Below the pieces are notes generated by a model that was given only the letters and a program-made list of their open reading frames with translations, made no database searches and had not been told where the DNA came from. From NCBI GenBank assembly GCA_937873665.1, contig CALMYW010000151.1, positions 1-54,419 of the forward strand: a stretch of 54,419 nt of DNA, written 5' to 3'. Both the position numbers and the translations under genes were made by a program. The first letter of the stretch is position 1. The number at the start of each line of letters is the position of its first letter. Below, in pieces: positions 8,887-16,125 of the stretch. The stretch comes from an uncultured Sphingorhabdus sp. (GTDB lineage: Bacteria > Pseudomonadota > Alphaproteobacteria > Sphingomonadales > Sphingomonadaceae).

Positions 8887-10064
8887 GCGCGTTAAAAGGA
8901 TTGCGTGTTGTCGAGATGGGTCAGCTTTTGGCGGGCCCCTTTTGCGGCCAATTGCTCGGCGATATGGGTGCGGACGTCATCAAGGTTGAACCGCCCGGTG
9001 CGGGCGACCCGATGCGTGTCTGGGGGCAGGGCAAAGACAAGGTTCAGTGGGAAGTCATTGCCCGCAACAAGAAGTGCGTCTCCGCCAATCTGCGCATTGC
9101 CGAGGGTCAGGAACTGGTCCGTAAGCTGATTGCGACTGCCGATATTCTCATCGAGAATTTCAAACCCGGCACGATGGAAAAATGGGGTCTCGCGCCCGAA
9201 CAGCTCTTGGCCGAACAGCCGGGCCTGATCATCGCGCGCATGTCCGGCTATGGTCAGACCGGGCCCTATTCGGATCGTGCAGGCTTTGGCGGCATTGGTG
9301 AAGCGATGGGCGGCTGGCGCTATATTGTCGGCGAACCTGACAGACCACCCAGCCGCATGGGCGTTTCGATCGGCGATACGTTGACGGCCACTTATGGGTG
9401 CATGGGCGTGCTTGCGGCGCTCCACCATCGCAACCAGACCGGCAAGGGCCAGATTGTCGATGCGGCGCTCTATGAAAGCGTGCTGCAGGTGATGGAAGGA
9501 CTCGTGCCCGAATATGCCCATGAAGGGGTTATCCGCGAACGGTCAGGTTCGATCCTTCCCGGCATCGCGCCTTCAAATGTCTACATCTGCAAAGACGGCG
9601 AATATATGATCGGGGCCAACAAGGATTCGCTCTGGCAAAGGCTCGCCGAAGCGATGGGGCGGCCGGAACTGGGGACTGACGAACGCTACGCCACACATCT
9701 GGCGCGCGGCCAGAACCAGCTGGAACTCGACGAACTGATCAACGCCTGGACCAAGACGCTGACGGTCGATGAAGTCGATGCACTGATGATTGCCTATTCG
9801 ATTCCCGCAGGCCGTGTGTATCGGGCACCGGAGATGCTGGCTGACCCACATTTCAAGGCGCGCGAAGCGATCATCGAGGTGGAAACCGAACGGTTCGGCA
9901 AACTCAAGATGCAGGGCGCTTTCCCGAAACTGTCCGCTACTCCCAGCGGTGTGCGCTCCCCTGCGCCGTCGCTGGTCGGGCAGCATAATGAAGAGGTTTA
10001 TGGTGGCCTGCTCGGCATGTCCGGGCAGGAGATTGAGGAACTGACAGCGGCGGGTGCCATCTGA
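8883..10064 (+). CDS. Class III CoA-transferase (CaiB/BaiF family)
   Basis: A 393-residue enzyme starting at GTG 8883, overlapping the hyuB stop. It begins MSALKGLRVVEMGQLLAGPF, typical of the family. It has DMGADVIKVEPPGAGDP near residue 28, DILIENFKPGTMEKWGL near 86 and the catalytic-Asp region VSIGDTLTATYGCMG near 161; the aspartate forms the acyl anhydride in formyl-CoA transferase relatives. The C-terminus repeats YSIPAGRVYRAPEMLADPHFKAR. It moves CoA from a donor thioester to an organic acid. In this operon it probably activates the acid released by the hydantoinase/amidase steps, so that the HMGL-like lyase can cleave it. Its stop overlaps the next ATG (TGATG). Confidence 0.92.
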   Translation: MSALKGLRVVEMGQLLAGPFCGQLLGDMGADVIKVEPPGAGDPMRVWGQGKDKVQWEVIARNKKCVSANLRIAEGQELVRKLIATADILIENFKPGTMEKWGLAPEQLLAEQPGLIIARMSGYGQTGPYSDRAGFGGIGEAMGGWRYIVGEPDRPPSRMGVSIGDTLTATYGCMGVLAALHHRNQTGKGQIVDAALYESVLQVMEGLVPEYAHEGVIRERSGSILPGIAPSNVYICKDGEYMIGANKDSLWQRLAEAMGRPELGTDERYATHLARGQNQLELDELINAWTKTLTVDEVDALMIAYSIPAGRVYRAPEMLADPHFKAREAIIEVETERFGKLKMQGAFPKLSATPSGVRSPAPSLVGQHNEEVYGGLLGMSGQEIEELTAAGAI

Positions 10065-10702
10065 TGCCTGAAGCCGACGACCTATCGGCCAACTATTCAG
10101 GCACCTTCAACGGCCACTTGCCGTTTGGCCAAAAACCGGCCTTGCTGATTGTCGATTTTGTAATGGCCTATCTCGACAAGGATTCGCCGCTCTATGCGGG
10201 CGCAGAAGATGCGCTTGCCAGCAATGAACGATTGTTGTCGGCGGCTCGCGCGGCGGGGGTTCCGGTGATTTTCACCAATGTTGTCTATCAGCCTGGTGGT
10301 GCGGATGGTGGATTATTCTACAAGAAAATCCCAGCACTTAGCGCGTTCGATAAAGGCTCGCCGCTGGGCGATTTTCCACCGACGCTTAGGCCCGAAGCAG
10401 GCGAATTGGTCATTTCGAAACAATATGCTTCTGCCTTTTTCGGAACAAATCTTGCCGCCGCGCTTCGCGACAAACATGTCGACACATTGCTGATCACCGG
10501 AATGTCAACATCGGGATGCGTCCGGGCGACTGCCCTTGACGCTCTCCAATACGGCTTTGCACCTTTTGTAGTTCGCGATGCCTGCGGAGACCGCCATCCG
10601 GCACCGCATGAGTCCAATCTCTTCGACCTGCAGGCCAAATATGCCGAGGTGATTTCTGAGCCCGAGGCCGTGCGCCTGATGGCCACCCGACTGGAAGCAT
10701 AG
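10064..10702 (+). CDS. Isochorismatase-fold cysteine hydrolase (N-carbamoylsarcosine amidase-like)
   Basis: A 212-residue protein of the isochorismatase-like hydrolase family. The catalytic triad is readable: Asp31 in LLIVDFVMAY, Lys119 in ISKQYASAFFGT and Cys152 in GMSTSGCVRATALDA. The following YGFAPFVVRDACGDR and the tail DLQAKYAEVISEPEAV resemble N-carbamoylsarcosine amidase and maleamate amidohydrolase more than true isochorismatases. It would hydrolyse a carbamoyl or amide group to ammonia (with CO2 if carbamoyl). Placed directly behind hyuA and hyuB, it recalls the N-methylhydantoin route, where an ATP-dependent hydantoinase feeds an N-carbamoylsarcosine amidase. It is the last gene of the operon and converges with the next unit. 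Confidence 0.88.
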   Translation: MPEADDLSANYSGTFNGHLPFGQKPALLIVDFVMAYLDKDSPLYAGAEDALASNERLLSAARAAGVPVIFTNVVYQPGGADGGLFYKKIPALSAFDKGSPLGDFPPTLRPEAGELVISKQYASAFFGTNLAAALRDKHVDTLLITGMSTSGCVRATALDALQYGFAPFVVRDACGDRHPAPHESNLFDLQAKYAEVISEPEAVRLMATRLEA

Positions 10703-10731
10703 CTCCAGCAAACGGGGTTCGGATCGCGGTC

Positions 10732-10752
10732 GACCCTCAACCGCCGAGGGTC
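10732..10752. terminator. Possible hairpin between convergent operons
   Basis: GACCCTC (10732-10738) and GAGGGTC (10746-10752) form a 7-base-pair stem with a 7-base loop in the convergent gap, overlapping the last codons of the monooxygenase gene. There is no U-tract after it, so it is at best a weak bidirectional terminator. Confidence 0.3.
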
Positions 10753-12179
10753 AATTCCCAGGCTTCGCGCAAATGTTCGGGATCTCCGGAACCATAAACA
10801 TATTTGTCCGGACGAACCAATGCTGCCTCAACCCCCGTCCGCTGGAGCCAGCTACGGAGCTGTTCCGAAAATGGCGCAAATGGTGCGCTGTCCAAATCCG
10901 CTTTTGAGATCAACCAATGCTGATGGCCCAGAAGATCATCGGTCCGACGGCCGTCATGCGATGCAAATTGCGGAAAATAGCTTCCTGCGGCTGCACTTCC
11001 CGCAAGGATCGCACCGGTTGAAACAGGCGGATAGGCTGGCGGACCATCAGGCAATTTGCCAAGCATCCGGGCAAGTTTGAACTTCATGTCGCGCAAAAAT
11101 GCGCCCCATTTGCTGGTGATGCAGACGGTACGACCCATCATGATCGCCATGTCGATCGTTGCGCGCAAATTGGGGGCACGTTCGGGTTGGTAGCTGTCGA
11201 GCAGTGCATCTTTAGCCTCGCCCTTGATCACCGCAGCCAGTTTCCATGCGAGGTTGGCCGCGTCCCTTAATCCGGAGCACATCCCCTGTCCGGCAAAGGG
11301 CGGGGTCTGGTGCGCGGCGTCACCCGCGAGCAGCACCCGACCTTTGCGCCATTGCTCGGCAATCCGCGCGCGGAAGGTATAGACGGCCTTGCGTTCCATC
11401 CGGACGGCGCCTTTGACATTCCAGGGTTCGAGCAGCTTTTCGATGAAGGCATCATCGCTCACCTGCTCCGCCGTCTCGCCCGGCTTTATCATGAATTCCC
11501 AACGGTGCCGCCCTTCGCCCATCAGCACACAAGTGGTCGGCCTTTCAGGATTGCAGATTTGCAGGTTCGCATCGGGCAGACGTGAATAATCATCGACCAA
11601 TACATCGACCACCAGCCAGGGCTCTTCGAAATTGAGGTCTTCAAACGCAATCCCGGCAGCCTTGCGCACCGGCGAGCGCGCGCCATCTGCGCCGACGAGA
11701 TACTGCGCCCGGATCGTCCTTTCGCCGTCAGGCGTTGCGATTTGCGCGGTCACGCCCTTGCCCTCATCCACAAAGGATTCCAGTTCCCACCTGCTGTGCA
11801 ATTCCGCATTGGCGTAGGTCGAGAGCGATTGGCGAAGTGCGGCCTCGACCGAAGGCTGGTGGATCATGTTCGCCACTGGCCAGCCGCCCGGGCCAAACTG
11901 ATCCGAACCTTCGAAGCGCAACAGCACATCGCCCTTGGCGTTGAGGAAATCATAGCGTGACACCCGTCGACTGCCGGCCATCACTTCGTCGGCCACGCCC
12001 GCCTCTTGCAGGATGCGCATGCATTCATGGTCGATATGCGCCGCCCGCGGCAGCGGATAGATATCCGCTTCCTTCTCCGCGACGATCACCTTCACCCCGC
12101 GCCGGGCCAGCAGCACCGCCAGCGTTACCCCCGTCGGCCCGCCGCCAGCGATCAGCACATCGCAGTCGAAGTCCGTCAT
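10737..12179 (-). CDS. FAD-dependent aromatic monooxygenase (MhpA/PheA-like)
   Basis: I start at ATG 12179 (MTDFDCDVLIAGGGPTG) because AAGGAG lies 8 bases upstream; an in-frame ATG at 12203 abuts the previous stop but has no such site. The protein is about 480 residues. It has the Rossmann dinucleotide motif VLIAGGGPTGVTLA at about residues 7-20, the DG motif YLVGADGARSPVRKAAG near 160 and the FAD-ribityl motif VLLAGDAAHQTPPFAGQGM near 282. These mark group A flavoprotein hydroxylases that hydroxylate phenolic acids with NAD(P)H, such as 3-(3-hydroxyphenyl)propionate hydroxylase. It ends an operon with an extradiol-type dioxygenase and an FAH-family hydrolase, so it probably makes the catechol-type substrate. 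The exact substrate is unknown. Confidence 0.9.
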   Translation of the reverse strand: MTDFDCDVLIAGGGPTGVTLAVLLARRGVKVIVAEKEADIYPLPRAAHIDHECMRILQEAGVADEVMAGSRRVSRYDFLNAKGDVLLRFEGSDQFGPGGWPVANMIHQPSVEAALRQSLSTYANAELHSRWELESFVDEGKGVTAQIATPDGERTIRAQYLVGADGARSPVRKAAGIAFEDLNFEEPWLVVDVLVDDYSRLPDANLQICNPERPTTCVLMGEGRHRWEFMIKPGETAEQVSDDAFIEKLLEPWNVKGAVRMERKAVYTFRARIAEQWRKGRVLLAGDAAHQTPPFAGQGMCSGLRDAANLAWKLAAVIKGEAKDALLDSYQPERAPNLRATIDMAIMMGRTVCITSKWGAFLRDMKFKLARMLGKLPDGPPAYPPVSTGAILAGSAAAGSYFPQFASHDGRRTDDLLGHQHWLISKADLDSAPFAPFSEQLRSWLQRTGVEAALVRPDKYVYGSGDPEHLREAWELTLGG

Positions 12180-12203
12180 CGCATTTACTCCTTTCGGGCG
12201 CAT

Positions 12204-13235
12204 TCAAAGCACCAGTGTCATCCCGTCCTGCGCAACCGTGATCTTGCCCTTGTAATGTTCGGCCATATTTTCGGTGTACATCTGCCGGACGACGAAGCTG
12301 TCCGGATAGGGAATGAGGTGCGTGAGAAGCAGGTGCTTCACCCCGGCCTCCTGCGCCTGTTTGGCAAGCGCCATATTGTCGGCATGATAGGGGATGGTTC
12401 GTTCGGCAACGGTGGCTTCAAAGTCCATCCCCAGTTTCTTCATCTGCGGGATGGCGCGCCGCACCATATGCGCAGCATAGGATTCGTGGATCGCCAGATT
12501 GGCATCGCGCATCGCATCCATATTCACCGGGCTGACTTCGGTATCGCCGCTGATGAAGACTTTTTTGCCCTTATATTTGAGGACATAGCCCAGTGCCGGT
12601 TTTACCGGATCATGCGCAACCAGCGTGGCGTCGATTGTCACCCCATCCTTGTCATATACCCGCACAGCGTGCTGCCCTTCGGCAAAGGTGATTTCGAGCG
12701 GTACGCCAAAGGCGACAGCACGGTTCTTCGCAAGGTGCGGCATATTGGTGCTGCGATAACCTTCGTCGAGCGCATAGGCCTGCGCGAAGCCATCGAGCAC
12801 CTGTTTGGTACCAACCGGCCCCTGCACTTCAAGCGGCGACTTGCGGCCCCAGATCCAGCCTGCATTGATAAGCGTCGCAAGGTCGTTGAAATGATCCGAA
12901 TGGAAATGGGTAATATAAACCCGTTCCAATTGGTTCACCGGAATTTTCGAATGCGCGAGCGAGCGAACCGCACCGTCCCCCACATCAAACAGGAACATCT
13001 TGCCGCCTGCCGACACCAAAGTGCAGGCCTGCGCCTTGGCAGAGCTGATCTCTGGCGAACCCGTGCCGCAGATCAGAACGCGCACATGCTCCTTATCCGT
13101 AAGGAAGCTGCGATCCGGCTGCTGCTGCAACCTGGCCTGGATGGCCCGGTCAACCAGCACATCACGATTGACCCATGCCAGCACCGTTGCGGCGGCAAGC
13201 AACGCAATCGTCGCGTAAGCCAGTTTGCGAAGCAT
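12204..13235 (-). CDS. Membrane-anchored metallo-beta-lactamase-fold hydrolase
   Basis: A 343-residue protein. Residues about 5-23 (LAYATIALLAAATVLAWV) form one membrane segment or uncleaved signal anchor, so the enzyme domain probably faces the periplasm. The zinc motif THFHSDHFND is near residue 110, a GTGSPE strand near 57, a second-site FISGDTEVSP near 225, and a late histidine in LLLTHLIPYP near 308. This is closest in style to ribonuclease-Z/arylsulfatase-like MBL proteins, not to antibiotic-hydrolysing lactamases. Its place in an aromatic operon suggests it hydrolyses an ester, lactone or sulfate of the growth substrate; that is inference. Its stop directly abuts an in-frame ATG of the monooxygenase frame. 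Confidence 0.85.
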   Translation of the reverse strand: MLRKLAYATIALLAAATVLAWVNRDVLVDRAIQARLQQQPDRSFLTDKEHVRVLICGTGSPEISSAKAQACTLVSAGGKMFLFDVGDGAVRSLAHSKIPVNQLERVYITHFHSDHFNDLATLINAGWIWGRKSPLEVQGPVGTKQVLDGFAQAYALDEGYRSTNMPHLAKNRAVAFGVPLEITFAEGQHAVRVYDKDGVTIDATLVAHDPVKPALGYVLKYKGKKVFISGDTEVSPVNMDAMRDANLAIHESYAAHMVRRAIPQMKKLGMDFEATVAERTIPYHADNMALAKQAQEAGVKHLLLTHLIPYPDSFVVRQMYTENMAEHYKGKITVAQDGMTLVL

Positions 13236-13240
13236 CGGTC

Positions 13241-14080
13241 TCAGCTTTCTGCGGCCATCTTGGCCTCGATATGGCCAAGACCATCAATCTCGCAGCGTAC
13301 GACATCACCGGCCTTCAGAAACTGGCGGGGGTCCATTGCCGCGCCGACACCGCCCGGCGTTCCGGTGAACAGGCAATCGCCGGGCTCCAGCGTCATGCCA
13401 ACCGAAAGATGTTCGACCTGTTGCCAGATGTTGAAGACGAGATGTTTGCTGTTCGAATCTTGCCGCTTCTCACCATTGACGAAGCAGCGCAAACCCAGAT
13501 TGTGAGGATCACAAACCTCATCGGCGGTCACGATCCAAGGGCCCATCGGCGCGTGGGTGTCAAAGCTTTTGCCGAGCGACCATTGCGGTCCGGCATGCTG
13601 CCACATCCGCTCGGTCACATCATTGCCGACGCAATAGCCAAAGATGGCTGAAGGGGCATCCTCGACGCCCAGATGCTTGCCGCCCTTGCCAATCACCGCC
13701 ACCAGTTCGACCTCATAATCATTGGTCATAGTGCCGGTCGCGATTTCGATATCGTCAAAAGGCGCATTGACGCTGGTCTGCGCCTTGGTGAACCACACTT
13801 GCCGTTGCGGGGTTTCCATCTTCGATTCTTCGATATGGTCCGCGTAGTTGAGGCCGATCGCAAAGATCTTGCCCGGGCGCTGCACCGGCGCCTCCAACTT
13901 CACCGATGCCAACGGAACCCCGCCACCAGCCGCCGCCTTGGCCTCAAGGCCGGATTTGAGAGCATCCCAATCGCGGATGAGGTCTATCATTGTGCCTTCG
14001 ACGCCGCTATCGATGATCTGGTCAACAACGACGATACCGGTGCGGGTTTGACCATTGGCTGTGTAGGTTGCGAGTTTCAT
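13241..14080 (-). CDS. Fumarylacetoacetate hydrolase family protein
   Basis: The protein starts at ATG 14080 (MKLATYTANGQTRTG), where AAAGGAAA precedes it and the ATGA overlap with the upstream dioxygenase stop couples the two. A longer open frame exists but would read through the dioxygenase gene. There are 279 residues. The family core is clear: FAIGLNYADHIEESK near 77, TNDYEVELVAVIGKGGK near 117, FGYCVGNDVTERMWQ near 143 and the end GDCLFTGTPGGVGAAMDPR near 235. FAH-family enzymes hydrolyse C-C bonds of, or hydrate and decarboxylate, ring-cleavage products. Next to an extradiol-type dioxygenase it most likely processes the meta-cleavage product. Confidence 0.9.
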   Translation of the reverse strand: MKLATYTANGQTRTGIVVVDQIIDSGVEGTMIDLIRDWDALKSGLEAKAAAGGGVPLASVKLEAPVQRPGKIFAIGLNYADHIEESKMETPQRQVWFTKAQTSVNAPFDDIEIATGTMTNDYEVELVAVIGKGGKHLGVEDAPSAIFGYCVGNDVTERMWQHAGPQWSLGKSFDTHAPMGPWIVTADEVCDPHNLGLRCFVNGEKRQDSNSKHLVFNIWQQVEHLSVGMTLEPGDCLFTGTPGGVGAAMDPRQFLKAGDVVRCEIDGLGHIEAKMAAES

Positions 14081-15096
14081 GCGGGATTTCCTTTGGGCTG
14101 GCGGCTGAACAGCCGTTTGATGCGGATATTGAGGGCGGTGAAAAAGGCAATAAGGCCCGGCGGGGGCGGCATCTTGCCTGCAAACATCGGATGGGGCGCG
14201 CCCCATTGCACGGCGAGCAGGGCGCTCATCGGCTGCTTCTGCGGCTGATCGGCAGCGGTAAACAAGTCGCCATCGGTCCAATGCTCCAGCTCGTTTCCGA
14301 ACGGATCCTTCCAATAATCGAAAACCTGGCTGCCCATGATGTGGCGGCCGACGCCCCAAGCAGCTTCGCGCTTCTTTGATTTGAGGTGCTGATGGCCCAG
14401 CATCAGGTCATCGAGATTGGCGACTTCGAATGCGGCGTGCAGTAATCCGAGCGGCCCTGGCAGTTGTGCAAGGAAGAGTGTGTGGTGATCTGCAGGCTTG
14501 TCCCCACGGTCACAACGCATGAACGCACCTAAGGGCACATCCTTTGCCGCTTCCACTTCATCAGATGTCAGGAAGCCGAAGCGGTCCTTGTACCATTTTT
14601 CCGAAACCCGGAAATCCCGCACCTTGAGCACGGCGTGACCGATGCGGCGGACATGCGCGGGTGCAGAATCGAGGCGCACTGTCGAACGGAAACGCGGCTT
14701 AGCGGCTGCGGTGTTGCGCGGCGGATCGGGGAATGAAAGCGAAGCGTCACTTTTAGACTGGCCGGCAACGACTTCAACGCCATAGCCATCGGGGTCGGTC
14801 AGGCGGGCAATCTTGCCGCCGCCAGGTTCGTTGATGTCTTCAACGGCGACACCCTCGGCTGCTGCAAGTTTTTCCAGATCGGCCACCGTTTCCGCACGAA
14901 AGCCGACGGCGAGGAACTTTGCTTCGCCCGGCTCGGTTACGTGAACAAAGGGTCGACCGTCGCTGCCTTTGCCGTAGAGCCGACCGTCAGCCTCGAAGGT
15001 CTGCATTCCGAAATCGTCAAGAAATGCCCGCATGGCGGAAAGGTCCGGCGCGGCAAAGCGCACATGTGCAATATCCTCGATCTTGATGATCGCCAT
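14077..15096 (-). CDS. Two-domain VOC protein, extradiol dioxygenase type
   Basis: A 339-residue protein starting MAIIKIEDIAHVRFAAPDLS. Two vicinal-oxygen-chelate modules are visible: an N-terminal structural one (about residues 5-112, ending DPDGYGVEVVAGQ) and a C-terminal catalytic one (about 145-285). The likely Fe(II) ligands are His in RIGHAVLKV, His in LLHAAFEVANLDD and Glu in GNELEHWTDGDLF. This is the plan of type I extradiol dioxygenases (2,3-dihydroxybiphenyl or catechol 2,3-dioxygenases). The last 40 residues (PHPMFAGKMPPPPG, then a basic tail) are an extension beyond the usual fold. It is the first gene of the TetR-controlled operon. Confidence 0.88.
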   Translation of the reverse strand: MAIIKIEDIAHVRFAAPDLSAMRAFLDDFGMQTFEADGRLYGKGSDGRPFVHVTEPGEAKFLAVGFRAETVADLEKLAAAEGVAVEDINEPGGGKIARLTDPDGYGVEVVAGQSKSDASLSFPDPPRNTAAAKPRFRSTVRLDSAPAHVRRIGHAVLKVRDFRVSEKWYKDRFGFLTSDEVEAAKDVPLGAFMRCDRGDKPADHHTLFLAQLPGPLGLLHAAFEVANLDDLMLGHQHLKSKKREAAWGVGRHIMGSQVFDYWKDPFGNELEHWTDGDLFTAADQPQKQPMSALLAVQWGAPHPMFAGKMPPPPGLIAFFTALNIRIKRLFSRQPKGNPA

Positions 15097-15119
15097 CGCG
15101 CGTCCTCCCCGATTCGTTA

Positions 15120-15162
15120 TTGACTATTTGGTCAAATAGATTGCAATTGACCATATAGTCAA
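15120..15162. promoter_or_regulatory. Twin TetR-type operators between dioxygenase and tetR
   Basis: Two near-identical 16-base palindromes lie in the divergent gap. They are TTGACTATTTGGTCAA (15120-15135) and TTGACCATATAGTCAA (15147-15162). The second is the reverse complement of TTGACTATATGGTCAA, so they differ at one position, and their starts are 27 bases apart. Their half sites (TTGACYA) and placement 14 bases before the tetR start and 23 bases before the dioxygenase start fit binding by the adjacent TetR regulator. The TTGAC halves may also contain -35 elements. Confidence 0.75.
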
Positions 15163-15175
15163 GTATGAATCAGCG

Positions 15176-15823
15176 ATGACTTCCGCTCCAGCATCTCGCC
15201 GTTTATCTTCCCGCTCGGCCCGCACCCGTGCCGCTTTGATCGCTGCGGGTTTTGAACTACTTGTAGAGCGCCCGATCGACGCCATCCCGATTGACGATGT
15301 CGTGGCAAAGGCGGGGGTCGCCAAAGGCAGTTTTTTCAACCATTTTGCGGACAAACAGGCTTTCGCCAACGCCATTGCCACAGAGGTGCGGCTCGAGGTC
15401 GAAGAACTGGTGACCCGGGCGAATGCCTCCATCACAAACCCTGTCGAGCGTATCGCTGGCGGGATGCGGGTTGTCGCGGAATTTGCCCTGACGCAACCAA
15501 AGCGGACCCTGGTGCTACTGCGCAGTCAGGGCTCACCGACATCGCGCTCACATCCTTTGAATCAAGGCCTGCGCGACGATATTGAAGCGGCATACCAGCA
15601 AGGGTTGATCCGGCGGGAGGCCAAAGAAAGCGGCGTGCTGTACTGGCTAGGGCTGTGCCAGGCGGTGATGACTGAACTTTCGGCAAACGGGCAGAGCGGA
15701 TCTGCAACGAGCCAATGCCTTCCGGAAATGCTGGTTCTCGGTTTGACCGGTTTGGGCGTGCCGCAATCCACGGCCGCCAATTTGGCGAGTTGCATCGGAT
15801 CATCAACCAGCGAATTTAGCTGA
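15176..15823 (+). CDS. TetR family transcriptional regulator
   Basis: A 215-residue protein from ATG 15176 (MTSAPASRRLSSRSARTRA). An earlier ATG at 15164 is closed after four codons. The N-terminal helix-turn-helix domain is typical: AALIAAGFELLVERPIDAIPI, then DDVVAKAGVAKGSFFNHFADKQAFANAIA at residues about 40-68. The C-terminal half is a divergent all-helical ligand domain. It is divergent from the VOC/FAH/MBL/monooxygenase operon with two matching palindromes between them. It probably represses that operon until an aromatic substrate or intermediate binds. Confidence 0.9.
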   Translation: MTSAPASRRLSSRSARTRAALIAAGFELLVERPIDAIPIDDVVAKAGVAKGSFFNHFADKQAFANAIATEVRLEVEELVTRANASITNPVERIAGGMRVVAEFALTQPKRTLVLLRSQGSPTSRSHPLNQGLRDDIEAAYQQGLIRREAKESGVLYWLGLCQAVMTELSANGQSGSATSQCLPEMLVLGLTGLGVPQSTAANLASCIGSSTSEFS

Positions 15824-16125
15824 AGTTTTTGACCGACTTAGAAAACATAATTGTGTTGAAATTGTTGGGGCATCCGTTTTGGTCCATCTAGTGTTGGTGC
15901 CCTACCTGGCACTTTATGCAGCCACTGGCGCAGATGAGACGCTTTTTGGACAACCCATAATAACGCGATTTGACCGTGGCGCGCTATCTCGAGTTTGCGG
16001 AGCATGATGTTTGCTTGTAGAGACTGTTTCAATGACAGGAAAGATCGACCAAAAAATGTCTTGGCGAAAGACATGGAATTTTAAACTATGTAATAGTTGC
16101 AATTGATGATTGGCAATAATGTAGA
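15824..16125. other. Non-coding junction between catabolic and polysaccharide regions
   Basis: 302 bases without a credible gene. All frames are interrupted and I recognise no RNA, insertion sequence end or repeat. Base composition changes inside it: the left side resembles the GC-rich catabolic genes, while from about 16060 it is AT-rich like the flippase gene that follows. It may be scar tissue at the boundary of a transferred locus, but nothing in it proves this. Confidence 0.4.

Noticed and set aside
12204..13235. Antibiotic-resistance beta-lactamase
   Set aside because: The HFHSDH motif is shared by the whole fold. Length, the N-terminal anchor and the aromatic operon context do not fit a resistance enzyme.
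12006..13505. 499-codon plus-strand open frame across three minus-strand genes
   Set aside because: It spans the boundaries of the monooxygenase, MBL and FAH genes, all of which have clear family motifs. No motif is seen in the plus-strand reading.
13241..14359. Longer 372-residue version of the FAH protein
   Set aside because: The extra N-terminal part is the dioxygenase gene read in another frame. ATG 14080 has a ribosome site and a normal family start.
15824..16125. Insertion-sequence remnant
   Set aside because: I looked for terminal inverted repeats, target duplications and transposase pieces and found none that hold up.
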